Below, one piece after another: positions 34,631-43,388 of a stretch of DNA of 64,000 bases. The notes below the pieces were generated by a model. It did not search any database, was not told the DNA's origin, and was given only the letters and a program-made list of their open reading frames with translations. The position numbers were made by a program, and so were the translations under genes. The stretch is from positions 6,014,001 to 6,078,000 of the forward strand of contig OY970201.1 in assembly GCA_963708245.1 (NCBI GenBank), in the 5' to 3' direction. The stretch comes from CAVYXK01 sp963708245. Its GTDB lineage: Bacteria > Pseudomonadota > Alphaproteobacteria > Acetobacterales > Acetobacteraceae. Each line of letters begins with the position of its first letter. The stretch's first letter is position 1.

Positions 34631-36369
34631 CAGCGCCTCCCTCCTATATGTGCGCCACCACCACCGCGGGCCGCACCGCCTCCGCCGCCGCCGGCATGGG
34701 GCATGCTGGCCCGGCTTGCGTGGCCCTGCACAGACTGAGCGCGCGTCGTCGCCGCGCCATTGCCGACACCTTGGAACGCCGCGGCGCTGCCAGCCGTTCG
34801 CTGGATGTTCTGCGGCCTGGCTGGCAGGTTGCCGCCTCCGGCAGGTCGTTGAATGTTCTGTGGGCGGGTTGGTACGTTGCCGCCGCCGGTTGGCCGCTGG
34901 ATGTTCTGGGGCCTTGCTAGCCCGTTGCCTCCCGCAGCCGGTCGCTGGTCGCTCGATAGCTTGCCTTGCAGGTTACTACCGGCGCTGCCGCTCGGCCGCT
35001 GAATGTTTTGCGGCCTTGCTGGCCCGTTACCACCTGCGGCCGGTCGCTGGTCGCTCGACAGCTTGCCTTGCAGGTTGCCACCCGCGCCCCCGCTCGGCCG
35101 TTGAATGTTCTGCGGCCTGGCTGGTCCGTTTCCACCTGCGGCTGATCGCTGGGCATTCGACAGGTTGCCTCGCAGGTTGCCGCCAGCGCCGCCGCCTGGC
35201 TGTGCGCCGTTCGGTAGTCTGCCCTGCAGGTTGCCGCCACCCGGTGCCGACGGCCCTTGGGTCGTGCGGCCACGGAACGCATCGCGCTGGGCCACATTGC
35301 TGGCCGTGGTCGGACGGTACTGCTGCCTGACTTGGGGATTGGAATACGCAACGCCCCGCCGGTGGTCGGGATTATGCTGCCAGGTGCTGGAGTTGATGGC
35401 CGCGCGGTTGGAGTGAAAATTGTTGAACCGGTTCGAATTGATGCTGTTGAACCGGTTTACGTCGACGTTCACGCTACCCGCTCCCCAGTTCGGACGTCCC
35501 CAGCCCCACAGCGCTCCGGTGACAGCGATCCCGGCGCCGAAGGCGAGCCCGGTCGCCAATGCCGATCCAGCGTAATAGCCCGGCGGCGGCGGGTAGTAGG
35601 CCGGCGGATAGGACGGATACGGCCAGCTCCCGTAGGCCACGCCCGGGTCATAGGCGGGAACGTACACCGTGTCCGGCTGCGTCGGCTGGATGGCGATCGA
35701 GGACGATTCCAATACGACCGTTTGCTGGGCGTTGCTCTGCAATTTTCCGGCGGCCTGAGCTCTGCCTCGCAGTGCCTGCACCGCGGCAAGCACATCGGCC
35801 TGCTGTGCCAGGAACATGTCGCCCAGCTTCTGCGTCCAGTCGAGCTGATCGCTCATCATCTTCAACACGGCCGGGAACGGCACGAGCGACTTGACGCTCG
35901 CGTCCCAGTCCTGACCGTCGAGCGCACTGACCAGGGCATCACCTTTCAGATCCTTGTTTGCAGGCTGTTCGAGCCAGCGGCTCGCCATCACCACTTCCAG
36001 CGGATACGTGGAGGCGACCAGCACCTGCGTTAGCAGATCGTCCGGATAGAGCGCGATCGGCGCCAAGGCCTGTTCAAGCTCGGCCTGCGTGTACGCGGGA
36101 GCGGGCGCGGCGGCTTGGGACGGTGCAGGTGCGGGTTGTTGCGCACGCGCTGGCGATGCGGGAATCGTTCCCGGCGGAACCACGAGCATCAGCGCACAGA
36201 GTCCACTCACAAGGCGGCGAATTAAGGCGCCCCGGCGGGAGGGTTGCCGACTGCCGACTGTCGCTGATTCCAACTGAATTCCCCACTGCAACGTCAACCT
36301 CCTCTGCCTCGCCGGATCGAGACACACGCTACGGGCGGGAGGCCAAAACGCCCACCGAATGATCGACAC
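34630..36369 (-). CDS. DUF3300 domain protein with Gly/Arg/Asn-rich repeat tail
   Basis: The exported protein (579 aa from the first ATG) has a signal peptide near residues 48-75. The DUF3300 domain follows: QAELEQALAPIALYPDDLLT, EVVMASRWLEQPANKDLKGD and DTVYVPAYDPGVAYGSW. A Tyr/Pro hinge (YPPAYYPPPPGYYAG) and a glycine-rich membrane-like segment come next. The last 200 residues repeat units such as RPQNIQRPSGGAGGNLQGKL and SSDQRPAAGGNGPA, and end in a Gly-rich AARGGGG tail. The role is unknown; the coupling with DUF2950 is typical. The first ATG gives about 45 residues before the signal, so the true start may be internal. Confidence 0.88.
   Translation of the reverse strand: MSIIRWAFWPPARSVCLDPARQRRLTLQWGIQLESATVGSRQPSRRGALIRRLVSGLCALMLVVPPGTIPASPARAQQPAPAPSQAAAPAPAYTQAELEQALAPIALYPDDLLTQVLVASTYPLEVVMASRWLEQPANKDLKGDALVSALDGQDWDASVKSLVPFPAVLKMMSDQLDWTQKLGDMFLAQQADVLAAVQALRGRAQAAGKLQSNAQQTVVLESSSIAIQPTQPDTVYVPAYDPGVAYGSWPYPSYPPAYYPPPPGYYAGSALATGLAFGAGIAVTGALWGWGRPNWGAGSVNVDVNRFNSINSNRFNNFHSNRAAINSSTWQHNPDHRRGVAYSNPQVRQQYRPTTASNVAQRDAFRGRTTQGPSAPGGGNLQGRLPNGAQPGGGAGGNLRGNLSNAQRSAAGGNGPARPQNIQRPSGGAGGNLQGKLSSDQRPAAGGNGPARPQNIQRPSGSAGSNLQGKLSSDQRPAAGGNGLARPQNIQRPTGGGNVPTRPQNIQRPAGGGNLPARPQNIQRTAGSAAAFQGVGNGAATTRAQSVQGHASRASMPHAGGGGGGAARGGGGAHIGGRR
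34800..35250 (-). repeat. Coding repeats in the DUF3300 tail
   Basis: At least three near-perfect units of about 39 codons encode RPQNIQRPSGGAGGNLQGKL followed by SSDQRPAAGGNGPA. Shorter derivatives (RPQNIQRPxGGGN) follow. DNA identity between the two best units (around 34960-35090) is high, so the array could expand or contract. Confidence 0.85.
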
Positions 36370-36810
36370 TCACAACGTCCATCGACGAGCAATACCGGCA
36401 TCGATCTCTATCAACGATCGGGGCGCGTCGCTCGCCGATGCTAGTCTGGTGTGGCGGCGGATGCGGTATTTGCCCTGCGGCTCACACCCCGCACTACAAA
36501 CCGATGACATGATAGCGAGGTACCATCGGCGGGATTATCAGGTGGAAACCCGGGTTCCGACTGCTGCGAAACCTGAGCCCGGACCCCACAGCCGCCGAAA
36601 TTGCAGACCCTCGGGAGCGAGACCGTATCATGCAACCACGTGATGTCGACGCCCGCTTTCATCAACAGGCCGTCCGCGCATTGATATGCCGGTACGCGGC
36701 TCATATGAGCCGCTGCGCTTGGCTCAGCAAGTTGCTATTGCTCGACACTACCACGATCCGCGTCCGACAGATCCGATCGCGGTCACCATGGCTTCGGCAC
36801 AAGGAATTCG
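36370..36810. other. Gene-free stretch holding one copy of a 60-bp dispersed repeat
   Basis: No supported gene. At about 36505-36565 it contains repeat B (core ttatcaggtggaaacccggg at 36535), which recurs at 46531 and 50697, always 5' of a minus-strand gene. Confidence 0.6.
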
Positions 36811-36985
36811 ATGATGCGCAGGCGGCGCAGAAAAGGGCTCGGTGGACCGTTCATAATGATGGAACTGACGCTTGCCTCTATGGAGACGATCGCGCGGCGA
36901 ACGCAGATGATGGTTCGCGGCACATGCTCGGCCGCGGAGTACCGGCGGATGGTCCAGGAGAAGGCACGGGCTGCTCAGCTCTCAG

Positions 36986-38647
36986 CCTAAATCCGGCAGT
37001 TGAGTGATTGCGCGCCGCGGCTGAATTGGCAGATTTGGCCGGCATGAGCACAGAACAGAGATGTCTGGCGGTTCACCCCGCGGGTGAGCAACCGGAAGTT
37101 GCGCCGCATTCGGCGATTGCCGATACCTTCGCCGGGCGCGTGCACGTGGAGTGGGACGCCGCCGCACCGGTGACGCCGTTCGGCCAACTGCCATTCTTCA
37201 TCGACTACCTGAAGCAGGCCGGGTTGTTCGACAATTGGGTTGCCGACTGTCCGCTGCGGTTCACTAGCCCGAATGCACCGCGTACACGCGATCTGCTTGG
37301 CACCGTGCTGCTGTCTGTTCTGGCGGGTCACCGGCGCTATGCCCATGTGACCGCGCTGCGCTGCGATCCGGTGAACCCGCCGTTGCTCGGCATGCGCAAG
37401 GTGGTCAGCGAGGACTCGGTTCGCCGCGGGCTGGAGAAGATCGACGAAGCGCAAGGCTCGGCCTGGCTGCAAAACCACCTGGACTATTGCACCGCTCCGC
37501 TGCTCGGCGAGCCGTGGGTGCTCGACATCGATACCACCATCAAACCTTTGTATGGGCACCAGGAAGGCGCCGAGCTGGGCTATAATCCGCACAAGCCGGG
37601 TCGGCCGTCGCACTGCTATCACAGCTACATGCTGTCGAACCTGCGGCTGGTGCTACGGGTCGAGGTATTGCCCGGCGATCAGCACAACGTCAGACACGCG
37701 ACGGGCGGCTTGTGGGAGTTGCTGGATCATCTCGGAGCGGGGCAGCGGCCGTGGCTGCTGCGCGGAGACAAGTCGTGGGGCATCGAGCCGGTGATGGCGC
37801 GGGCCGAGCGGGAGGAGCTGGCGTATCTGTTCCGTCTGCGCATGACGAAAAACGTCACGCGGGCACTGCAACGGGCGATGCAGGCATCGGACTGGAAGGA
37901 TGCCGGCCAGGGCTGGCAGGGCAAGGAGACGAGCCTGCGGCTGGAGGGCTGGAGCCGGCAGCGGAGAGTCATTCTGCTGCGCCGCCAACTGGCTGGTCCG
38001 CCGGCCGTCGATCATGGCGATCCGGCTCAGCGGCGACTTGGCTTCGTCGAGGTGGGCCCCGATCAGGAGGCGTGGGACTACGCTGCGCTGGTCACCTCAA
38101 TGGACGATGAAATCCTGACGCTGGGGCAGTTGTATCGCGATCGGGCGGATTGCGAGAACGTTTTTGACGAGCTGAAGAACCAATGGGGTTGGGGCGGTTT
38201 CACGACACAGGACCTCACGCGGTGTCGGCTGCTGGCCGGTATCGTTGCACTGATCTACAACTGGTGGAGCCTGTTCGTCCGGCTGGCTGATCCGGAGCAC
38301 CATCGGGAGGCGATCACCACCCGACCCTTGCTGCTGTCGGCGATCGCGCAGCGCACCCAACACGCCGGCCAGGTGAGGCTGACGATCAGCAGCGCGCATG
38401 GCGCGCGCGACAAGGCGAGGCAAGCTTACCTGCGCATCGCCGGCTTTCTTGACCGGCTGCGAAAAAGTGCGGAGCAGTTGGATCCGCTGCAACGCTGGTA
38501 TCGCATCCTCAGTGAAGCGCTCCGCTACTTCTTGCATGGCCGGCAACTGCAGCCACCGCTTCGCCTGAGCCCGGCCTGAGCAATTACCCCAGGTTGTGGG
38601 TCGTCACTTCAGACCGGCGACGATCGGACCCAACTGCCGGATTTAGG
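36986..38647 (+). mobile_element. IS1380-family insertion sequence, complete
   Basis: The 1662-bp element starts cctaaatccggcagttg and ends with its exact complement caactgccggatttagg, a 17-bp perfect inverted repeat. A 5-bp target duplication ctcag flanks it (36981-36985 and 38648-38652). It holds one intact transposase. The interrupted gene can be rebuilt exactly, so the insertion is recent. Confidence 0.95.
37044..38579 (+). CDS. IS1380-family transposase
   Basis: This 511-residue DDE transposase has the blocks WVLDIDTTIKPLYGHQEGAE (first Asp, with the typical YGxQEGAxxGYNP), LLRGDKSWGIEPVMARAERE (second Asp) and LYRDRADCENVFDELKNQWG (Glu), all family hallmarks. The start at MSTEQRCLAV (37044) is preferred; the frame is open to 37008. 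It is intact and probably active. Confidence 0.94.
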   Translation: MSTEQRCLAVHPAGEQPEVAPHSAIADTFAGRVHVEWDAAAPVTPFGQLPFFIDYLKQAGLFDNWVADCPLRFTSPNAPRTRDLLGTVLLSVLAGHRRYAHVTALRCDPVNPPLLGMRKVVSEDSVRRGLEKIDEAQGSAWLQNHLDYCTAPLLGEPWVLDIDTTIKPLYGHQEGAELGYNPHKPGRPSHCYHSYMLSNLRLVLRVEVLPGDQHNVRHATGGLWELLDHLGAGQRPWLLRGDKSWGIEPVMARAEREELAYLFRLRMTKNVTRALQRAMQASDWKDAGQGWQGKETSLRLEGWSRQRRVILLRRQLAGPPAVDHGDPAQRRLGFVEVGPDQEAWDYAALVTSMDDEILTLGQLYRDRADCENVFDELKNQWGWGGFTTQDLTRCRLLAGIVALIYNWWSLFVRLADPEHHREAITTRPLLLSAIAQRTQHAGQVRLTISSAHGARDKARQAYLRIAGFLDRLRKSAEQLDPLQRWYRILSEALRYFLHGRQLQPPLRLSPA

Positions 38648-38810
38648 CTCAGCGCTTAGCCTGATGCGCGGGCGCGCCGATCCGGCTGCGATGCTGGCGC
38701 CGTGGCATAAGCGGGCTCGGCGCAACGCCAGGCGTTTGCGCAAGTGAGCTGCATTCGCCGAACCGCGACGAGCACCGGCAATTCGCATGTTACCGAGACC
38801 CAACCTCAGC

Positions 38811-39086
38811 TCAGAGGGACCGGTAGCCGCTGCTCGATTGTCCACGGATCACGGCGCGCCAGATCATCAGCACGATGATCGACCCGATGACGGATGCGAT
38901 CAGTCCCGCTCCATTACCGGGCCCGTACCAGTGCAACGCTCGGCCTAGGAACGTGGCAACCAGGCTGCCGGCGATGCCCAGCACCGTTGTAAGCAGGAAA
39001 CCGCGGGGATTGTTCGGTGCGGGCGAGAGTACCCGCGCAATAAAGCCGGCAATCGCACCGATGATGATCGACCAGATGAGCGACAT
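38811..39086 (-). CDS. GlsB/YeaQ/YmgE family stress membrane protein
   Basis: The 91-residue protein has three hydrophobic segments (MSLIWSIIIGAIAGFIARVL, FLLTTVLGIAGSLVATFLGR, GLIASVIGSIIVLMIWRAVI), the standard shape of transglycosylase-associated/GlsB proteins induced by envelope or acid stress. The ATG at 39086 has cggagg seven bases upstream; the frame to 39182 has no signal for an earlier start. It heads the 3' end of a minus-strand run of envelope-stress genes. Confidence 0.92.
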   Translation of the reverse strand: MSLIWSIIIGAIAGFIARVLSPAPNNPRGFLLTTVLGIAGSLVATFLGRALHWYGPGNGAGLIASVIGSIIVLMIWRAVIRGQSSSGYRSL

Positions 39087-39138
39087 CGAAAGCCTCCGAC
39101 AGAAATTGACACGGTCCGGGGCGGCGCGGGCGCATGCG

Positions 39139-39408
39139 TCAGCGCAGCGATCTACCGACAAGAAATCCGACGACGCCTGCAACCAGAAGTGCCATCAGGG
39201 GCTGCTCGCGCACCTTCCCTGACAATGCTTCGGCCTGATGCCGTGCGGTCGTGGCCGCGTCGCGCGCCACGGCTCCGGCGGTGTCAAGTGCACTCGCCAT
39301 CGCAGGTGACACGCGATCGCGCAGCAAGGATTCCACCTGCTCGCGCAGACGGTCGATTTGCATCGGGACGTCTTCCGTCTGGCTCAAAGTGTTTTCGGGC
39401 GATGTCAT
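39139..39408 (-). CDS. DUF883 / ElaB-YqjD-like membrane-anchored protein
   Basis: The 89-residue protein is mostly helical (IDRLREQVESLLRDRVSPAM, GAVARDAATTARHQAEALSG) and ends in a single C-terminal membrane anchor with a glycine pattern (LMALLVAGVVGFLVGRSLR). ElaB/YqjD relatives bind ribosomes at the inner membrane in stationary phase; that role is family knowledge, not shown here. The ATG follows taggagagcaccggc. It lies between the glutamate-receptor-like gene and GlsB, with short gaps, so an operon is plausible. Confidence 0.88.
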   Translation of the reverse strand: MTSPENTLSQTEDVPMQIDRLREQVESLLRDRVSPAMASALDTAGAVARDAATTARHQAEALSGKVREQPLMALLVAGVVGFLVGRSLR

Positions 39409-39439
39409 GCCGGTGCTCTCCTAAAACGATAACGGAGGC

Positions 39440-40573
39440 TCATTCTGAGCCAAGATACTTGGTGTTCATATCCTCCCACCACTGGCTGCGGATCAGCGGG
39501 AGCAGCACGAGGTTGATCTGTACTCGCAACGGACTATCGTTCGGCAACGCGATGGCATAGCTCTGCTTGTCAAATGTTACGTCCAACACATCCACCGAGT
39601 TGTCGAATTCCTGATTTGCGTACCAGGCCAGCAGCGGCCGGTCATACACGAATGCATCAAGCTTGCCCGCCTTCAGCGCGTTCAAACCCTCCTTCGGCGT
39701 CGCGTACGCCCGGAACCGGATTCCCCGCTTTGTCAGGTAGTCCAAAGAGGCAGTTCCGGCGACTGCGCCGACCCGGGTGTATTTCAGATCCTTGGCACTG
39801 TGTACAACGCCCAGGAGCTGCCTGGTGGTCAGCTGCGAGGTTATTCCTGCGGTGAAGACGGCGATCGCGATGAGCGATACCGACATCCATGCTACCGCGA
39901 TGAGCCGTCCGACGATCGTTCCCGGCTCGAGGTCGGGGCCAGCCTGCGCCATGGTCAGCGCCGACCACCATACGCCGGTGACCGCCCCTTTTTTTACGTC
40001 CCCGCCGAAATGCTCCGAGTGGCGGCGTTCGATCAGCCAGACGATGAGGCCGACGAGGATAGTGATCCCGATCACCGCGAGCAGCGCTTCGAGGAAGGCT
40101 ACCGACATGAGGCTGCCGAGAAGGCGCCACCAATCGAACTTGGCCGTCTTCGGCACCGCGATGCCAAGTCCGGTGGCGAAGAACGGCTGGGTGAAGTCGA
40201 CCACCTGCTCGCGCTCGTTGGTCACGGTCAGTGCCGCCACCGCAGCGTCGAGCGATCCGGCAGCCGTCTCGTCGATCAGGCCCTGAAGTGTGGTCTCTTT
40301 GAACCGATAGTGGAGGTGGAGTTCCTCGGCGATGCGGCGCCAGAGATCGATGCTGATGCCGCTCCAGGTACCGTCCTCCGCTTTCATCGAGAAGGGCGGA
40401 GCTTCCTTTGTTCCGACGACCAGCACCCTGTTGCTCGCCGCCGGAGGATTTGGCGGCTGCCCATGCACGGAGCCGATGGCGACGAGCAACACCAAGGCCG
40501 CCGCGAACGTCAACCGCAACACTCGTTCGAAACTCCCAAAAGGAAGCCGCATCGCGGCAATGATGGCCTCCAC
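39440..40573 (-). CDS. Prokaryotic ionotropic glutamate-receptor-like channel
   Basis: The 377-residue protein combines a signal peptide (to about residue 38) and a periplasmic amino-acid-binding lobe 1 (RVLVVGTKEAPPFSMKAEDG, with Arg121 of TNEREQVVDFTQPFF, the usual ligand arginine). A pore module follows: helix about 151-181, pore loop about 196-218 and helix about 219-248. Lobe 2 then continues (TRVGAVAGTASLDYLTKRG). This is the order of the bacterial GluR0 channel. The pore loop reads WWSALTMAQAGPDLEPGT where K+-selective GluR0 has TVGYG, so selectivity must differ or the protein may serve as a sensor. Start choice between 40573 and the ATG at residue 8 is open. Confidence 0.87.
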   Translation of the reverse strand: MEAIIAAMRLPFGSFERVLRLTFAAALVLLVAIGSVHGQPPNPPAASNRVLVVGTKEAPPFSMKAEDGTWSGISIDLWRRIAEELHLHYRFKETTLQGLIDETAAGSLDAAVAALTVTNEREQVVDFTQPFFATGLGIAVPKTAKFDWWRLLGSLMSVAFLEALLAVIGITILVGLIVWLIERRHSEHFGGDVKKGAVTGVWWSALTMAQAGPDLEPGTIVGRLIAVAWMSVSLIAIAVFTAGITSQLTTRQLLGVVHSAKDLKYTRVGAVAGTASLDYLTKRGIRFRAYATPKEGLNALKAGKLDAFVYDRPLLAWYANQEFDNSVDVLDVTFDKQSYAIALPNDSPLRVQINLVLLPLIRSQWWEDMNTKYLGSE

Positions 40574-40667
40574 AACGCAGACTCATCGCTTGGAGCCTGT
40601 CTCTTGACGCAGCCGGAAGGGAATAGCTCAGCCGACGAGCGCTTTGGATGGAAAGCAGACATCTGCA

Positions 40668-42110
40668 TTAGTCCACGCGTGTTATCTTGGGAGGCTGCCA
40701 CGTCTGATTCACCAGATCCTCCCCCGGCAGGTACGTGCGCATGATGAGGAAGAACATCCCGTCCGGGGCTGGGAGCCAGTTCGCCTCCTTGGCCGCGCCA
40801 GGAGACTCCTGCTGCACGTAGATCGTGATGCTGCCGTCGTCGGCTGCCTTCAGCCCGCTGCGATCGCCTAGGGAATAGCGGTTGATCCCGTTCGCAACGA
40901 GATTGTACTGCATATTATACATCGTCACTGACCAGAACGCCTTGACCTGCGGCAGGCCGCCCTTATCGAAGCGGATGACATAGCGATGTTCGCCCGAGAG
41001 CGCCTTGCCTTCGCCATCCAGTGAGACATTCAGGTAGATCGCCTCGACAGGGTCGTTGGCGACGAAGCCCGCAAGCATCTGAACGGCGCGAAACAGCCAG
41101 TCTCGCGTTGGCGTCGGCCGCCCAGTGGCAGGCGGCGGATAGTTCCAGCCGTTGACGCTCTTTTGCAGATAGCCGTCGACGAACGCGCCGGCGATGATTT
41201 TCTTGCCATCCACCGCGGCGCGGGCCAATCCGCGCCGCGTGCTCGGGTCAAGCGAGTTGAGACCGAGTCCGGCCCCGATTCCGATGCGGGCAAATTGTTG
41301 TAGCATGTCCGCGTCCCGCGCCGGAGGCGGAACCTCGATCATCGCGCGGTTGATGGACTTCCAATCAGCAAGGGGATCGGTCTTCGGGTTCGCGGCTTCC
41401 CAGATTACGGCGCCGGCGGGCGAGCCTGAAGACGGCTTTCCCCACTGCGAGAGCGGCGTGAGTTTGTACTGATCCTGGATCGCGTGCGCGGCATCCAGAT
41501 CGTCCGGCCCCTTCACGAAGGTGCGCCCGAGGATGGTGGCCCAGGGCGTCGCGGACGGCGGCAGTGGCACGATCCCGGCCGGTAGGGTCCCCGTCCAGTT
41601 CGGGCCGATGATGGCGTAGTTTCCGGCCCTGGTCCCCGTCGCGCGGGTACCGACATAAGCGAAGTTGTCGCCCATGAAATCCACGATCTCCATCGTGTAG
41701 TAGCGATCGGAGATTGCCGGAACGGTTAGGATGACCGGTTCGTCCTTGAGGTAGACCCAGGCCCGGGAGTAGAGCGTGTCGTTGTTGGGCGCGCCGCCAT
41801 TCAGATGTTCCGCGTCCTCCAGTTTTCGGATGTGATCAAATCGGTCCGCCTGCCTGTCGATGGCTTCGGTCCGGCTCCATCGGGCATCGGGCATGTACGC
41901 CCAGGGGAAGGCGTAAAGATATGCTTGAACACCTAGAGTGTAAGCATTTTGCTCTCGCCAGTCCGGAGGCGCATTGGGCTCCTGCGCGCGCACGGTGCCG
42001 GCAAACGCTATCACGAACACAATGGCGGCAAGCCCAGCACAGAGGGCACCAAGGCCTAGGCGACTTTTATGGGAGACATCTCTGATCACAGCTATTTCTC
42101 CGCGGGCCAA
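40668..42110 (-). CDS. DUF1254/DUF1214 family exported protein
   Basis: The 480-residue precursor has an N-terminal signal (LGALCAGLAAIVFVIAFAGTVRAQ) followed by a DUF1254 domain (AYLYAFPWAYMPDARWSRTE, NGGAPNNDTLYSRAWVYLKD, ISDRYYTMEIVDFMGDNFAY) and a C-terminal DUF1214 domain (RYVIRFDKGGLPQVKAFWSV, TIYVQQESPGAAKEANWLPA). The family has no settled biochemical function. Two further paralogues lie at 54108 and 55573. It is separated by 18 bases from the next minus-strand gene upstream, so they are probably cotranscribed. Confidence 0.9.
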   Translation of the reverse strand: MARGEIAVIRDVSHKSRLGLGALCAGLAAIVFVIAFAGTVRAQEPNAPPDWREQNAYTLGVQAYLYAFPWAYMPDARWSRTEAIDRQADRFDHIRKLEDAEHLNGGAPNNDTLYSRAWVYLKDEPVILTVPAISDRYYTMEIVDFMGDNFAYVGTRATGTRAGNYAIIGPNWTGTLPAGIVPLPPSATPWATILGRTFVKGPDDLDAAHAIQDQYKLTPLSQWGKPSSGSPAGAVIWEAANPKTDPLADWKSINRAMIEVPPPARDADMLQQFARIGIGAGLGLNSLDPSTRRGLARAAVDGKKIIAGAFVDGYLQKSVNGWNYPPPATGRPTPTRDWLFRAVQMLAGFVANDPVEAIYLNVSLDGEGKALSGEHRYVIRFDKGGLPQVKAFWSVTMYNMQYNLVANGINRYSLGDRSGLKAADDGSITIYVQQESPGAAKEANWLPAPDGMFFLIMRTYLPGEDLVNQTWQPPKITRVD

Positions 42111-42128
42111 ACATTCAGAGACAGGCTC

Positions 42129-43283
42129 TTAGTGCGCCATACCGAGCGCCCTGAACACCTCGTTCGCGTTGGCATAGCTGCCCTCAGTCATCGTCTCGAT
42201 AGAATGCAGGAGGCCGGCCCCAGCGTTGCCTGACCGTGCCAGCCGCAGCAGATCCTGCTTGTTCACCGGGAAAGAGACTCCCCGCAGGTACTGAGAGACC
42301 ATCTGGCCAGTGTCGTCATAGACGGACACGCTGGCAGGAGTCCCGTAGACGGTGTGCGCAGCGTAAACTGGGTCGCGCATGGCGTCTTGGTGCTCGCTCG
42401 CGGCATGCAGCGCGCGCTTGTGACGGGTACCGATCCATGCGCCGACCAAGGCGGCGAGCAGGCCGAGCACCAGCGCTGTGAACAGTACTTGAGAGGCCGT
42501 GGCTACGCCGCGGGCCAGCGCGTCGGCTGTCACGCGTGCTTTCTGCTCGACCTGCGATATGCTCGCCTTTGCGTCGCTCTCCATTCGGGCCACGCGTTGT
42601 GTTGCCTCCTCCCGCGTGACGCCGGACTGCGCCGCAACCAGGGCAACCAACCGGTTGCGGTCCGCTTGCGACAAGTTGCCAGTGAGGTCCTTGCCGACCA
42701 GCGCTGCGATCTCTGCGCTGATCTGCTCGCGGGTCATCGTGGTCGGATCGCCACTGCTGCTCAACGACTGTTGCAGGCGGTCGATCATCGCCTGTGGGCC
42801 GACCTCCTGCGGGACGGTACCAGCGATTGTGGCTGCGCCGGCAACCGTTTGGCTGGCGACCGACCCGGTACCCTGCCCTACGATGCTGATCATGCCGCTG
42901 ACAGCCTGGGTGAGAAGCACACTGGCGAGCAGCACGGCGACGCCCCACATCGTCATGCCGTGCAGTTCTCCGTCCAGGTGCGAATGCGTGCCACATAGCC
43001 GGGCCGCCACATAGCCGCCGAGCGCCAGCGACAGGGCGAGGTTGATGATCTCCCAGATCCCGGCGCCGGTGCCATAGGTAGCGAGATCGCTCGATGTGGT
43101 GTCGAAAGCATGGATCGAGCCGGCGCCCATGGCCGCTCCGAGCAGACTAAGAAGCAGAGTGGTAGCGACCGCAACGACAGCGCCGGCGAAAACCGCTCCC
43201 CACGAGATGCGGCTGCGATCCCGGCCCGAGTAGGAGACAGTCTCGAGCGTGGTCGGACCGCCGATTGTGTTGCTTATCGACAT
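42129..43283 (-). CDS. Multi-span membrane protein with C-terminal DUF2795-like domain
   Basis: The 384-residue protein has N-terminal membrane helices (WGAVFAGAVVAVATTLLLSL, IWEIINLALSLALGGYVAAR, MTMWGVAVLLASVLLTQAVS). A soluble helical middle follows (DRNRLVALVAAQSGVTREEA), then a last helix (VLFTALVLGLLAALVGAWIG). The C-terminal fold YDDTGQMVSQYLRGVSFPVN, with ANANEVFRALG, resembles DUF2795, a small acidic or stress-linked domain. Similar proteins are annotated only as hypothetical or PhnA-like. The start has a strong aggaggatgct upstream. It lies in the envelope-stress run. Confidence 0.78.
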   Translation of the reverse strand: MSISNTIGGPTTLETVSYSGRDRSRISWGAVFAGAVVAVATTLLLSLLGAAMGAGSIHAFDTTSSDLATYGTGAGIWEIINLALSLALGGYVAARLCGTHSHLDGELHGMTMWGVAVLLASVLLTQAVSGMISIVGQGTGSVASQTVAGAATIAGTVPQEVGPQAMIDRLQQSLSSSGDPTTMTREQISAEIAALVGKDLTGNLSQADRNRLVALVAAQSGVTREEATQRVARMESDAKASISQVEQKARVTADALARGVATASQVLFTALVLGLLAALVGAWIGTRHKRALHAASEHQDAMRDPVYAAHTVYGTPASVSVYDDTGQMVSQYLRGVSFPVNKQDLLRLARSGNAGAGLLHSIETMTEGSYANANEVFRALGMAH

Positions 43284-43388
43284 AGCATCCTCCTCTTTGA
43301 TTAGTATAACCTGTGCAGCCCGAACTCCGGCTCGGGGTAAGGCAGTTACCTGCTCCCACCCCAGCGCGGAGTCCCCGGTCTGGGCTTG

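Larger units (their letters stand above)
36811..38747 (+). pseudogene. Small basic protein gene (89 aa) split by IS1380 element
   Basis: The 5' part (36811-36985) encodes MMRRRRRKGLGGPFIMMELT, LASMETIARRTQMMVRGTCS and AAEYRRMVQEKARAAQLS. It resumes at 38653 with ALSLMRGRADPAAMLAPWHK and RARRNARRLRK to a stop at 38745. Removing the IS and one copy of ctcag restores a perfect 89-codon frame. The WETIARR-like helix and APWHKRA end recall short phasin-like or unknown alphaproteobacterial proteins; I do not assign a function. Translation from the split gene would give a 59-residue product ending just inside the IS. Confidence 0.8.

Noticed and set aside
36505..36565. EcfG (general stress sigma factor) promoter in repeat B
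   Set aside because: GGAAC fits a -35 in one copy only (CGAAC and AGAAC in the others), and no CGTT stands at the required spacing; kept only as a repeat.
36630..37007. 125-codon plus-strand ORF before the IS1380 element
   Set aside because: It overlaps, in another frame, the small gene that is restored by removing the IS; the restored frame is better supported.
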